From positions 5,642,001 through 5,706,000 of the forward strand of contig OY729512.2 of assembly GCA_963422445.2 (NCBI GenBank): a stretch of 64,000 nucleotides of DNA. Direction: 5' to 3'. Positions 40,989-52,915 of this stretch are shown here, piece after piece. The translations under genes and the position numbers were made by a program. How positions within the stretch are numbered: position 1 is the stretch's first letter; every line of letters starts with the position of its first letter. The DNA comes from G963422445 sp963422445. GTDB lineage: Bacteria; Pseudomonadota; Alphaproteobacteria; Thalassobaculales; Thalassobaculaceae. Under the pieces are notes generated by a model, which was not told the DNA's origin, did no database searches, and saw only the letters and a list, made by a program, of their open reading frames with translations.

Positions 40989-42911
40989 GTAGTGCCATAA
41001 TCGTCATGGAATGGGCGGGACCGTCTTGACAGCCCGCACAAAGTCCCGGACCCTGCCGTCATGTTCATCCGCAGGACCTCCACAGGCCGCGGCGACGGCG
41101 GCGAGCGCTATGCCACCTACCGCCTCGTGGGCAGCGAACGCATCGGCGGAAAGGTGCGCCAGGTCACCTTTCTCAATCTCGGCGCCGACTTCACCGTGCC
41201 CGAGAGGCAGTGGCGCGAACTGGCGCTTCTGATCGAGACCCTGCTCGCCGGTGCCGAGCCGCTGCTGAAGCCGGACCCCACTCTGCGCTCCGTCGCCGAG
41301 GACATTGTTCGCCAACTTCACGCCCGCGGTCTCGGCGCCTCCCGGCTCCGGGTCGAGGACGATGTGGCCACGGTCCGTCTCGATAGCCTGTCTCATGACC
41401 AAGTCCGCTCGGTGGGCTGCGAGCGGCTGGCTCTCGCCGCCCTCGACGATCTTCGCTTCATCGAGACCTTGAAGAGGCTGGGCGCAAGTGAGCGCGACGC
41501 ACGCATCGCGACGGCACTGGTGGTCGCGCGCATGATCCATCCCTCCAGCGAGCGCGAGGCCTTCCGCTGGCTGAGCGCGAGCAGCGCGGCCCTGGAACTG
41601 CTGGAGATCGATACCGGCACGTCGCTCACACGCAACAAGCTCTACCGTACGGGCGATCTGTTGTGGCGTCATCGCGCCGCCCTTGAGGAGGCGCTGTGCG
41701 CCCGAGAGCGCGACCTGTTCGGCATTCCCGACACCCTTGTCTTCTTCGATCTGACCAACACCCACATGACCGGACGGCCCGCCTCCCCGCTCGCCCGCTT
41801 CAGCCGCTCCAAGCAGAGGCGTGACGACTGTCCGGTCGTGACCCTGGCCCTGTCGCTGAACCAGGCCGGGGTCCCGCAGCACAGCGAGATCCTGCCCGGC
41901 AACGTCTCCGAGCCGGCCACCCTCGCCGACGCCATCGAGCGGCTGGAACGCCAATCCCCCGGCAGCAACGCCCGCAAACCCACGGTCATCATGGACGCCG
42001 GCATCTCGATCGAGGCCATGCTCGCCTGGCTGAGAGCACGCGGCTATCACTGGATCACCGTTCGCCGCGGCGTCTCGGCACCGCCCGAGCGCGAGGCCGA
42101 CGCCGCCTTCGAAACCCGGGCTGGGCACGATGCCCGCGCCTGGCGCCTCGAGACCGGGGACGGCGAGACGCATCTGTGCATCTGGAGCCATGCGCGCCAG
42201 CAGAAGGACGAGGCCATGCTCGCCCGCCATCGCCGGAACTTCGAGGATGCCCTGCGGGCGCTGCACGACGGGCTGTCGAAGAAGAACCACGTCAAGCAGC
42301 TCGGCAAGGTGATGGAGAAGCTGGGCCGGTTGAAGGAAAAGTACAGGCGCGTCCACCGCCAGTACGACATCGAGGTCAGGCCCGGAGAGAAGGGGCGGGC
42401 CGCCGCCGTCCTCTGGAGGCGCAACTCCCTGCACGCCGAGCGCGACCGCCAGGCGGGCGTCTATGTGCTGCGCACCAGCCCTGTCGAGTGGGACCTCGAG
42501 ACCGTGGTCCGAACCTATTGGAAGCTCACCGAGCTCGAGGCGACATGCCGAAGCCTGAAATCCGAAATCGGCCTGCGCCCGGTCTGGCATAGCAAGACCT
42601 CGCGCATCGCCGCCCACCTGTTCATTGCCGGTCTCGCCTACCATGCGGTGCATCTGCTGCGTACCCGCCTGGCGGCGCACGGCCTCCATGACCGATGGGG
42701 TACGATCCGCGACAAGCGCGCCGGCTGGGTGCGCCTCACCTCCACCCTTCAGGAGGTCGGCGGAAACCGGCTGGTCATTCGTCAAGACGCCCGCCCCGAT
42801 GCCGAGGCGCGGGCCATCGCGCAGTCGGCGGGCCTCACGATAGACCCCCACAGGCGCCGTGCTGTGCTCCCCGGAAACCAGAGGTGAACGCACAAACGTA
42901 GTGCCATAATC
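40989..42911 (+). mobile_element. IS1634-type insertion sequence
   Basis: A transposase gene is bracketed by a 14-bp direct repeat GTAGTGCCATAATC (40,989-41,002 and 42,898-42,911). IS1634-family elements are known for long, variable target duplications, which fits. No clear terminal inverted repeat was found just inside, so the exact ends are uncertain. It lies between the relaxase region and traD, on the opposite strand. Confidence 0.7.
41061..42887 (+). CDS. IS1634-family transposase
   Basis: A 608-residue DDE transposase of the IS4/IS1634 group. Residues about 225-245 contain TLVFFDLTNTHMTG (first catalytic Asp), about 310 KPTVIMDAGISIEAMLAWL (second Asp), and about 475-505 TSPVEWDLETVVRTYWKLTE, LEATCRSLKSEIGLRPVWH (the Y-x-E region with the catalytic Glu). 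The C-terminus FIAGLAYHAVHLLRTRLA is typical. Full length for the family and probably active. Confidence 0.93.
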   Translation: MFIRRTSTGRGDGGERYATYRLVGSERIGGKVRQVTFLNLGADFTVPERQWRELALLIETLLAGAEPLLKPDPTLRSVAEDIVRQLHARGLGASRLRVEDDVATVRLDSLSHDQVRSVGCERLALAALDDLRFIETLKRLGASERDARIATALVVARMIHPSSEREAFRWLSASSAALELLEIDTGTSLTRNKLYRTGDLLWRHRAALEEALCARERDLFGIPDTLVFFDLTNTHMTGRPASPLARFSRSKQRRDDCPVVTLALSLNQAGVPQHSEILPGNVSEPATLADAIERLERQSPGSNARKPTVIMDAGISIEAMLAWLRARGYHWITVRRGVSAPPEREADAAFETRAGHDARAWRLETGDGETHLCIWSHARQQKDEAMLARHRRNFEDALRALHDGLSKKNHVKQLGKVMEKLGRLKEKYRRVHRQYDIEVRPGEKGRAAAVLWRRNSLHAERDRQAGVYVLRTSPVEWDLETVVRTYWKLTELEATCRSLKSEIGLRPVWHSKTSRIAAHLFIAGLAYHAVHLLRTRLAAHGLHDRWGTIRDKRAGWVRLTSTLQEVGGNRLVIRQDARPDAEARAIAQSAGLTIDPHRRRAVLPGNQR

Positions 42912-42958
42912 CAGGGTCGGTAAAAAACTAACCACGCATTTACAGCAACTTAGGCCTC

Positions 42959-44710
42959 TCACTCGAACCAAAATGGCAAAGATGGGTTGGGGCGCTTCAC
43001 GTAGTCGAGCCGGATCGGGGCGACCGGGAGCGGGCCGGGGAAGCGGAGCCAGCCGTGGAGGCTCTCGAGCTGCATGATCTCGGAGGCGAGCGCGAGCGCG
43101 CGGAGCGAGCGCTTGGGCGTAAGCGAGACGCCGTCGCGGATGGTGTTGGCGCCGTAGGAGAACCCCTCCGTCACCTCCTCGACCTCGCTGCGGCCGAGGC
43201 TGTCGGCCGACCATTGCGCGGTGTCGCGGTCGGGGGCGGCGAGCACCACGCGGGTGCCGCAGAGCCCCGAGATGGTCTCCGCGCCGTTGCGCCCGTAGAG
43301 GTCGCGGAGCGCGGAGATCACCTGGATGCCGAGCACGAAGCAGCCGCCGAACTGGCGCGATTCCGCGAGCCCCGGCTGCAGCGAGGGCACCTGGTGGAGC
43401 GTGGGGAGCTCGTCGAGCACGACCCAGATGCGACGCGCGTCGTCCTGCTCGATCGAGAGCATGGCGTTGACCGCGATCTCGAGCCAGGTGGAGATGAGCC
43501 CCCGCAGGCTCGCGTGCTGGTCGCCGCGCGAGGTGAGGAACAGGAACCCGCCGCGGTCCTCGTCGGACACCCAGTCGCGGATCGAGAACGGCGCGCCGGT
43601 ATCGGGGAGGCACTCGAGCGCGCCGATGTTGGCGGTGAGCATGGCGCGGACGCTCAGCGCGGTCTTCGGGTTCTCGGGGTCGACGATGGACTGCGCGACC
43701 GTGCCCTCCATCGCCTGGGCGAGGGCCGTGAGGTCGGTCTTCAAGAGATGCTCGACCAGGACCTTGTTCTCCTTCACACCCTTCTCCCGGAGCACGCCCG
43801 CGCCGTTCGAGAAGAGCTGGCGCGCGGCGGTGATCCAGAATGGGTCGACCGTGTCCTTCTGCTGTGGGATGAGCGCTGCGGCCATGGTGTCGAAGTCGCG
43901 CGGGCTCCTCGCCTCGTAGAAGGGGGACCAGCGGGGGCTCCGGGCGTCGAGCGGGTTGAGCAGCATGTCCCGCGCGGGGTCGAAGAACGCGCGGGTGTAG
44001 CTCCCCATCTTGTCGTAGACGACGCAGCGCTCAGCCCTCGCGCGGATCTGGTCGACGAGATCGGAGATGAGCACGGTCTTGCCCGAGCCGGTGGTGCCGG
44101 AGATGATGGTGTGCTGGGTCTCGGCGCGCTCGGGCCAGGGCACGCCCGCGATCCGGTAGAGCGGGTGTTTCGGGTTCGAGAACACGACCCCGAGCGCGCG
44201 GCGGTGGAGCGGTCGGATGCGCCGGCGGAGCTGACCGACGGTGGCGAGCTCCGCGCCCCGGATGCGGCGCCGGGCGTTGAGCTGGCGCCCACGGATCCAG
44301 AAGAGGGCGAGGAAGAGCGCCATCGCGGCGAGCGACGCCTTGGCCCCGAGGAGCGCGCCCGCGAACACCTCGTCCCGGACCTTCTCGCGCATGGCGAGCG
44401 CCCCCCCCCCGGGGGGGGGGGAAGAGGCGATGTCGGGGAGTAAGGAGACGACGGTGCTGCCGTCGGGCTGGCGCACCTCCTGGCTCGAGGTGCGCCGGTA
44501 GCCGAGCCCGAGCTTGGCCTCAGCGACGGTGACCATGGCGGCGGCGTACCACTCGTAGCCGGTGGTGCGCTCCCATACGCGCCAGGCGGGGACGGCGACC
44601 ACCGAGAAGGCGGCGAGCAGGAAGCCCGCGCTCAGGAGCTGGCCCCACATGCGAAGGCCATGGAAGACGGTCTGGCCGCCCCGCAGCGTGCTGGATCCGA
44701 CGGTCCTCAT
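42959..44710 (-). CDS. traD: TraD, conjugative coupling protein
   Basis: An inner-membrane coupling ATPase that feeds the relaxosome to the secretion channel. The ATG with GGAGATA upstream gives 583 residues. Two N-terminal membrane segments are at about residues 20-45 and 120-140. Walker A is ISGTTGSGKTVLISDLVDQI (near 205), Walker B RRIWVVLDELPTLHQVPSLQ (near 428), followed by FGGCFVLGIQVISALRDLYG. The frame is open throughout, but the periplasmic loop is encoded through a C10G11 block giving SPPPGGG. The tail after SLPFWFE is short, and it lacks F TraD's relaxosome-binding extension. Confidence 0.9.
   Translation of the reverse strand: MRTVGSSTLRGGQTVFHGLRMWGQLLSAGFLLAAFSVVAVPAWRVWERTTGYEWYAAAMVTVAEAKLGLGYRRTSSQEVRQPDGSTVVSLLPDIASSPPPGGGALAMREKVRDEVFAGALLGAKASLAAMALFLALFWIRGRQLNARRRIRGAELATVGQLRRRIRPLHRRALGVVFSNPKHPLYRIAGVPWPERAETQHTIISGTTGSGKTVLISDLVDQIRARAERCVVYDKMGSYTRAFFDPARDMLLNPLDARSPRWSPFYEARSPRDFDTMAAALIPQQKDTVDPFWITAARQLFSNGAGVLREKGVKENKVLVEHLLKTDLTALAQAMEGTVAQSIVDPENPKTALSVRAMLTANIGALECLPDTGAPFSIRDWVSDEDRGGFLFLTSRGDQHASLRGLISTWLEIAVNAMLSIEQDDARRIWVVLDELPTLHQVPSLQPGLAESRQFGGCFVLGIQVISALRDLYGRNGAETISGLCGTRVVLAAPDRDTAQWSADSLGRSEVEEVTEGFSYGANTIRDGVSLTPKRSLRALALASEIMQLESLHGWLRFPGPLPVAPIRLDYVKRPNPSLPFWFE
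44401..44421. repeat. C10G11 homopolymer block within traD
   Basis: Ten C followed by eleven G, read on the minus strand as three Pro and three Gly codons, in frame. It falls in the loop between the two membrane segments, where length changes are tolerated. The run could form a strong hairpin or stall sequencing; its length should be treated with caution. Confidence 0.7.
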
Positions 44711-44876
44711 GGTCTGTATCTCCTCATCCTGTTCGCTGGAAAGCGGCCGTGGGGTCGCCGGTGCGGCAGGGCCCTGCCCCTCGCCGCGGCGAGGCGGAGC
44801 CGAGCGGGGCGCGGGCGAGGCGGGTGCGGGCGGAGAGAGCGGCCCCGCCCGCCCCTGCTTGCCGGAGACCGCCGCC

Positions 44877-45215
44877 ATGCCCCCGATACCCACAACTCCA
44901 CAGGGCCGCCGCCACTCCTGGCCGGCGCGCTTCATCGTGTTCGGCCCCATCGCTGTTGCGGCGGTGGCGACCGCGCTTGGCACGGAGACCGGCCTCGTCG
45001 CGCCGCTGTGGCTGGCGTCGCTCGCCTGGACGGTGCTGGCAAGCCTCGCGGGCGCGCTGGTGCGCGGTTTCCGGTACGGCGACTGGTCCGCCTTCCGCGG
45101 CCACCGGCTCCCCGAGGACGGAGGCGAGGACGACGAGTGGGCCGCGCGCACCGGCCGCTACGAGTGGCTCGGCGACCACGAGGACCGGCTCCGCGACGAC
45201 GACCGCCATTGCTGA
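44877..45215 (+). CDS. Small membrane protein, opposite strand to tra genes
   Basis: A 112-residue frame starting MPPIPTTPQGRRHSWPARFI, with two hydrophobic segments (IVFGPIAVAAVATALG and LVAPLWLASLAWTVLASLAG) and an acidic, aromatic C-terminal tail (YGDWSAFRGHRLPEDGGEDD, then EWAARTGRYEWLGDHEDRL). The minus-strand frames over this stretch are not protein-like, so the plus strand is preferred. No function known; small proteins of this form occur beside traG/traD in related elements. The ribosome-binding site is weak. Confidence 0.5.
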   Translation: MPPIPTTPQGRRHSWPARFIVFGPIAVAAVATALGTETGLVAPLWLASLAWTVLASLAGALVRGFRYGDWSAFRGHRLPEDGGEDDEWAARTGRYEWLGDHEDRLRDDDRHC

Positions 45216-47920
<2,705 letters not shown>

Positions 47921-49566
47921 CTAGCCCGGATTTCTCATACTGCCCAGGATTTCCGGTTTTGACGCGGTGTGCGGTCGGACTTTGGCCGGTTGGCGTTTTT
48001 GGGGCGAGTTGGTTCACCCGCCGTTTGGCGGTTTGGTCTGTTCGGCGCTGTTTCCGTGTTGTTGCGGGGAAGGGTGAAGGGAGCCGCTTTACGCCGCGGC
48101 GGCGGATAATCGGGCGTGGGCGATGCGGAACTCGTTCTGGCACGGGTGGGTCGACGCCATGGCGATCTTGACCCGGCGCACGCTGACCCGGACCCAGGCG
48201 GCGATCTTCAACAGCTTCAGGCGCAGGGTGGCGCATGTGGCGACGGCGAGGCGGGTGTGGGCGAGGCCGATGCGCCGCAGCGCGCCCATCAGCACATAGG
48301 CCATGGAGGCGAACCACAGGCGCAACTGGTTGGCGCGCATGGTATGGCTTGAGGTGCGGTCGGCGAACAGGTCGAGTTGGCATTCCTTGATGCGGGTCTC
48401 CATCTCGCCGCGCCGGCAGTAGAGCCGTTCGTAGAGGCGCCGGGCCCGGGTCTCGCCGGCGGTGAGCGAGGTGACGACGAAGCGCGGGTTGGCCTTACCG
48501 TGGGTGAACCCGGCCTTGGCGACGACGCGGCGCGGGCGGCTCCAACTATCGTGCGTGCGCCACATGAAGTCCCTGAAGCGGCGTTGCGGCTTGCCGGTGC
48601 GCACGCTGTGGGCGCGGGCGTGCGCCAGTTCGGTCTCGACCTCGCGTGCCAGTCGCCTGTTCTTCGCGAGACCGAACAGGTAATCGACACCGTTGGCCTC
48701 GCACCACGCCATCAGCGGGTCGCGGGCGAAGCCCATATCGGCGCGCAGCAGAACCTGCAAACCCGGCCAGCGGCGGCGCCATTGCGACACGATCCGCGCC
48801 ACTTCCTCGACCGCTCCGGCCGCGGCGTCGATGTTGGAGCGGCGCAGCTTCGCGGCCAGCAGGTGACGCCCGCAGAACACATACAGCGGCAAGGAGCAGG
48901 AGCCGCGATAGTCGCCGTGGTAGAAGCGGCCCTCCTGCGTGCCGTGCAGCGGATCGTCGGTGGCGTCGAGATCGAGCACGATCCGGTCCGGCGGCGCGCG
49001 GTGCGCTTCCATGAACAGCGTCACCGGCAACGCCTCGATCGCCGCGCCGTCGTGGGTGATCCTGTGCCAGCGCGACGGCTCCGGCCCGCCCAACTCCAGG
49101 CGGTTCAACGTCGACTTGCCCGCCACCGGGGCGCAATCGGACCGCTTCGCCGCCAGCTTGCCCGCCACCACCGCCATCGCCGGATCGTGACGCAACAGGT
49201 CGTGATCGTTCAGGTCCTCACAGCCAAGCGCGATCCCCATCACCCGCTGCCCCACCAGCGTGCGCACCTCGTGCTCGATCAGACGCGGATCGCGATGGTC
49301 GGTGAAACAGGCGGCAAAACGGTCGATCAACGCCACCGCCCGATCCGTTTCCCCGAGCAGCAACGCGCCCGCGTCCGAACGCAGCGTCCCGCCATCGAAC
49401 GACGCCACCACCGAACGCCCCTCGACCGCTTGGAAACTGAACGATGCCGCGCTACACTGTGTTTGCATCGGGGAACCCCTCTGTCCTGAGCTATGTCCTT
49501 GTCAAAGAACACTATCTCACAGACAGAACCCCGATGCACCTACCCAGTATGAGAAATCCGGGCTAG
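47921..49566 (-). mobile_element. IS1380-family insertion sequence
   Basis: Terminal inverted repeats CCCGGATTTCTCATACTG (47,925-47,942) and CAGTATGAGAAATCCGGG (49,545-49,562) match perfectly over 18 bp. Each is flanked by CTAG (47,921-47,924 and 49,563-49,566), the expected 4-bp target duplication. It carries one transposase. The sequences on the two sides belong to different genes (traG and a restriction-helicase), which points to a rearrangement. Confidence 0.93.
48089..49468 (-). CDS. IS1380-family transposase
   Basis: A 459-residue DDE transposase. Visible landmarks are FDGGTLRSDAGALLLGETDR, the catalytic-core stretches IVLDLDATDDPLHGTQEGRF (first Asp, residues about 150-170) and LLRADMGFARDPLMAWCEAN (second Asp), and RLYCRRGEMETRIKECQLDL with the catalytic Glu. 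Full length, intact frame. Confidence 0.95.
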   Translation of the reverse strand: MQTQCSAASFSFQAVEGRSVVASFDGGTLRSDAGALLLGETDRAVALIDRFAACFTDHRDPRLIEHEVRTLVGQRVMGIALGCEDLNDHDLLRHDPAMAVVAGKLAAKRSDCAPVAGKSTLNRLELGGPEPSRWHRITHDGAAIEALPVTLFMEAHRAPPDRIVLDLDATDDPLHGTQEGRFYHGDYRGSCSLPLYVFCGRHLLAAKLRRSNIDAAAGAVEEVARIVSQWRRRWPGLQVLLRADMGFARDPLMAWCEANGVDYLFGLAKNRRLAREVETELAHARAHSVRTGKPQRRFRDFMWRTHDSWSRPRRVVAKAGFTHGKANPRFVVTSLTAGETRARRLYERLYCRRGEMETRIKECQLDLFADRTSSHTMRANQLRLWFASMAYVLMGALRRIGLAHTRLAVATCATLRLKLLKIAAWVRVSVRRVKIAMASTHPCQNEFRIAHARLSAAAA

Positions 49567-49820
49567 CACTTGCACTGGATGGCGCACCAGCCGCCCTGGC
49601 GCTCCTGGGCGACCAGATCGATGCCCGTGTCGGATCCGTCGAAACCCGGTTGCCGCCTCGCCCATTCCGGCCAGAGCCAGATATCGGAGAACCGCTCCCC
49701 GTAGAGCGGATCTTCGATGAAATAGGTCTTCATCAGCCGCTCGAAGAGGCGCCCCTTGTCGGCATCCGAAGCGGCGATGGACCGTATGTGCTCCAGCGTT
49801 CTTTGAAAGCCGTCGGTCAA
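49563..49820 (-). pseudogene. 5' fragment of a large restriction-type helicase (ISP/COG4889 type)
   Basis: The 85-residue frame starts MTDGFQRTLEHIRSIAASDA, followed by FERLMKTYFIEDPLYGERF and DTGIDLVAQERQGGWCAIQC. That is the N-terminal Mrr-like nuclease of the very large (about 1,600-residue) helicase-nuclease-methylase proteins, with D-x-n-Q-x-K metal-binding residues. The frame is cut exactly at the IS1380 end, where the IS-side CTAG supplies the stop. The rest of the gene is missing from the other side of the IS. Confidence 0.7.
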
Positions 49821-49964
49821 TCCCTACACTCCCCGAGACATCGCCGGACCCGGGCTCTTGATCCCGACGGTCGGCCAACCGCAACCGGTCCGGTCCCGAT
49901 CTTCCCTCCCGCAAGCCGCCCGGCAATCCTCATGCATATTCGCTTCCCATCCGTAACAGGAACG

Positions 49965-50318
49965 TCACGCGGCGCGCGGCGCGACCTCCCGCTCGATCTT
50001 GGCGCGCACCGTGCGCTCGGCGACATCCAGATCGTAGCGGGTCTGAAGAGCGAGCCAAAACTCCGGCGTCGTCCCGAAATAGCGCCCCAGGCGCAGCGCG
50101 GTGTCGGTTGTGACGGTGCGGCGTCCGAGCACGATATCGTTCAGCCGCGGACGCGAAACCTTGATCTCGCGGGCCAGACGGTACACGCTGAGTTCCATCG
50201 GCGTCAGGAATTCCTCGCGCAGGATCTCGCCGGGATGCACCGGCGGCAGCCGCCGGCCCGAAGCCACGTCCGAGAAATCGACCCTGCGCCGGTCCACATC
50301 TTCGCGTTCGATGGTCAT
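49965..50318 (-). CDS. higA: HigA antitoxin
   Basis: A 117-residue XRE antitoxin: PPVHPGEILREEFLTPMELS, then VYRLAREIKVSRPRLNDIVL and GRRTVTTDTALRLGRYFGTT, PEFWLALQTRYDL. This is the classic HigA sequence pattern. It follows higB with a 14-nt gap on the minus strand, the usual toxin-first order. It probably represses its own promoter together with HigB. Confidence 0.93.
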   Translation of the reverse strand: MTIEREDVDRRRVDFSDVASGRRLPPVHPGEILREEFLTPMELSVYRLAREIKVSRPRLNDIVLGRRTVTTDTALRLGRYFGTTPEFWLALQTRYDLDVAERTVRAKIEREVAPRAA

Positions 50319-50332
50319 GGTCCCTTCATCCC

Positions 50333-50614
50333 CTAATGGTAATCGACGATCTCGACCTCCCAGGCATCGCCGTCGCGCCATACCAAGCAGATACGCCATT
50401 GCTGGTTGACGCGAATACTGTACCGTCCCCTTCGATCTCCCCGCAGGGTTTCCAGCCGGTTGCCGGGCGGCGCCCTCAGATCGTCGAGCCTCCCAGCCGC
50501 GTCGATCGCCAGGAGCTTGGCCCGCGCCCGCCGTTGGATCTGCATCGGCAGGCCTCGGACGGCATGGCCCGCGAAGACGGCCGCGGCGCGCTTGTCGGCG
50601 AAGCTCTTGATCAC
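50333..50614 (-). CDS. higB: HigB ribosome-dependent mRNA interferase toxin
   Basis: A 93-residue RelE-superfamily toxin. The GTG start is chosen because VIKSFADKRAAAVFAGHAV is the standard HigB beginning; the frame is open further upstream without protein-like content. The core has RLDDLRAPPGNRLETLRGDR and RYSIRVNQQWRICLVWRDGD, ending VEIVDYH with the conserved C-terminal His. The partner HigA is next. The frame is intact, so the pair is likely to stabilise this end of the element. Confidence 0.93.
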   Translation of the reverse strand: MIKSFADKRAAAVFAGHAVRGLPMQIQRRARAKLLAIDAAGRLDDLRAPPGNRLETLRGDRRGRYSIRVNQQWRICLVWRDGDAWEVEIVDYH

Positions 50615-50920
50615 GGGCGAACGTAACGAAATACGGTACGCTTCGTCAAGCGCCGGGCCGCCGTCACGGGTCTCGAGTCGGTATCCGGTCCTCCCGAAAC
50701 GAGCGACGCCGCCGGGAAGCGGGGCGATCAAGAGATCGCACGGTCAACCCGGGCCTCGTGTCCACCTTTCAGATGCACCGCGGGAACATGTGCGCGCTGG
50801 ACAGCAGCGGTGCGGGTTACCAAAGGTCCAGATGGCGACGAACCGGAACAATCCCATGCAGCCACCTTCAAGCCTCCAGCGGCGCCAGACTCGATACGGA
50901 AAAACGTCGGTCCGCCGCAG
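50615..50920. other. Spacer between two toxin-antitoxin loci
   Basis: No gene recognised. It should include the higBA promoter next to 50,614. Confidence 0.4.
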
Positions 50921-51256
50921 TCATCTGGCCTTCGCTTCCTCCCCGGCGTCGAAGAAGTTGGTGACGACTACGCTGCCTTGCGGAAACTCGGCGACAATGC
51001 TCAACCTGCCCCCATGGCTTCGATGTAGACGCGGAGGTTGGAGACATACATGTCCGCCCGCCGCTCCAGATTGGTGACGGCCGGTTGGTTGACCTTCAGA
51101 ACCTCGTCCACCGCCTTCTGCGTCATGGCTCGCGCCTTGCGCAATTCGTGAAGGGGCATGGCGACGCGTAGCTCCGCTTTCCGGGCCTCGACGCGCTCCC
51201 GGCGATTGGGGGGGGCAGCCCTTCGTCAACTCGTCAAAGGCGTGGCGCCCACTCAT
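50921..51256 (-). pseudogene. XRE antitoxin broken at two G/C runs
   Basis: The ATG overlaps the toxin stop. Across three frames the antitoxin can be followed: MSGRHAFDELTKG, then (after a run of eight G at 51,208-51,215) PPPNRRERVEARKAELR, LRKARAMTQKAVDEVLKVNQ, PAVTNLERRADMYVSNLRVY, IEAMG, and after a second run (51,008-51,012) GRLSIVAEFPQGSVVVTNFF. This is the usual HTH antitoxin partner of Gp49/RelE toxins. Both shifts are at G runs, so they may be sequencing errors. Confidence 0.65.
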
Positions 51257-51601
51257 TCGATCACTCCTTCGTCTCTCAGTTCCCGCAAGTGCTCGTAATA
51301 GAGCCTGTCGGCCCGCGGCACGAACCGCCTGTAGAACCGCTCGTTGCCCGTCTTGTCGCCGCCGAGTGCACCTTAGATCGAAGGCGTAGAACACGCGGAT
51401 GGGCTTGCCGGCGCTCTGGACGCGAAGCTCGCGCATGTGGCCGTGCCGGAAACCCGCCACCCCGGCCGAGTAGGGAAACCGCAAACCGGGACCGTGCTCC
51501 GCCAGCAATTCGACCGCCGCCGCAATCTCGTCCTGTTCGCTTTCGGCAAGCTCGGTCCACCAGTCTCCGAACTCATTCATGTATTCGACGTCCCAAGTCA
51601 T
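51253..51601 (-). pseudogene. RelE/Gp49-like toxin, internally deleted
   Basis: The 5' part reads MTWDVEYMNEFGDWWTELAE, then LRFPYSAGVAGFRHGHMREL and KPIRVFYAFD. The sequence then changes frame near 51,375; the other frame gives LGGDKTGNERFYRRFVPRAD and RLYYEHLRELRDEGVIE. The strand normally following FYAFDPxR (an RxAILLIGG-type segment with toxin residues) is missing, so this is a true deletion of about 8-10 codons and not a simple miscounted base. Probably inactive. Confidence 0.65.
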
Positions 51602-51655
51602 CGACCCATATATCCCATTGTAGGAATGCGGCCAAGATTTGGAGAAGCATTCAGT

Positions 51656-52915
51656 TCACGGCTTCGCCGGGCAAAGTTCGGGGCTCATCAGTTCATCGAT
51701 CCTGTCGGCGACACGCTGAGCTGGTTCGCGAAGCTGCTCGACCGTCCAGTCCGCCGCGTAGCCCTCGGTCACATCGGGTGGCCGTGCATGATTGACCAGC
51801 CGTTTGGTCAGCGAACGCGGCAGCATGAGTTCGCGTTCGGCCACCGTGATGAAGGCGTTGCGCAGGCCGTGGAACCAGAAGCGGGTTCCCCCGGCCTTGC
51901 TAATATCGGGATAGAACTGCGAAAGGTGCGAGACGTGACCCGACGCGGCCTTCCTGGGGGCCGGAAAGAGCCAGCCCTCGGGCTCCAGGTCCGGCTCGTC
52001 GGCATCCGCCCGGCGACGCTCGAAGATCGCGGCGAGCTGCCGGGTGATCGGAAGCTCAAGCGGCTCCCCGGTCTTGGTCTCCTCGACCCTGAGAATGTGC
52101 CGTTCAAGGTCCAACCGCTCCCAGCGCAGCGACACGACCTCCCCCATGCGCATGCCGGTGTAGAGGCCGATCAGGAAGATGTCTCGGATGGCCGGTTCCA
52201 GCTCCACCGCCTCGATGCCTGCGCGCCAGCGCGGCAACACCTCGGCCGGGGACGGGATCCGCCGCCGCCGCATGCGGTTGAAGCGGCCCCCGGCCGCCAG
52301 CCACAGTTCGACTGGATTGCGCAGGTTCTCGTGGTCGGCGCAGGGCCGGCGGTAGATCGAGCGCAGCATCGAGAGCGTCTGGTTGGCCCCCGCCCAGCCA
52401 TGCCTGGCGTTGATGAAATTGAACCGGTCCTCCACATCCTGCCGGGTGATGCTGTCGAGCGGGCGCTTCAGCCAGTCTCCGAGATTGACCCGCAGGTTCT
52501 GGCGGTAGAGCCGGACGGTGTTGGCCGCCCGGTTCGGATTGGCCTTCATGTAGATCTCGAATGCCTCGGCCAGCGTCGGCACGCCGCGCGCCTCCGCACG
52601 CTCGCCGGCCGGGTCCTCGCCCCGGGCGACGCGCCCGAGCAGGTCCTGGGCCTTGCGCCGGGCTTCGTCCGTCGTCATGCAACCGAAGCGTCCGATGACG
52701 ACGCGCTTGTTGGGCGCCTTGCGCCCGCCGTCGCCAGGGCGCTAGTTAACGATGAAGGACTTGGTGCCCGAGGGCTGAACGCGCACGCCGAAGCCGGTAA
52801 GGCGGTCGTCCCAAGCGACCCAGGATTTCTCGCCGGCCTCAAGAGCCTCAACAGTGCGCTTGGTCAGGTGGGGCCTGACCTTGGCGATACGCTTTCCGGT
52901 GTTCTCCTTTTCCAT
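51656..52915 (-). pseudogene. int: Element integrase (P4/DUF4102-type tyrosine recombinase) with amber codon
   Basis: The N-terminal DUF4102 arm-binding domain starts MEKENTGKRIAKVRPHLTKR and continues GVRVQPSGTKSFIVN, then TAG at 52,742-52,744 where Tyr is expected, then RPGDGGRKAPNKRVVIGRFG in the same frame. The rest is intact: core-binding domain and catalytic residues in YTGMRMGEVVSLRWE, WFHGLRNAF (HGLRN instead of the usual HDLRR) and the C-terminal NHARPPDVTEGYAADW (catalytic Tyr). Its position at the right end, transcribed inward, fits an ICE integrase next to an attachment site near 53,000. One point mutation has probably locked the element in place. Confidence 0.85.

Noticed and set aside
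40989..42911. 14-bp direct repeats as terminal repeats of the IS1634 element
   Set aside because: They are in the same orientation, so they cannot be terminal inverted repeats; a target duplication is the more likely reading.
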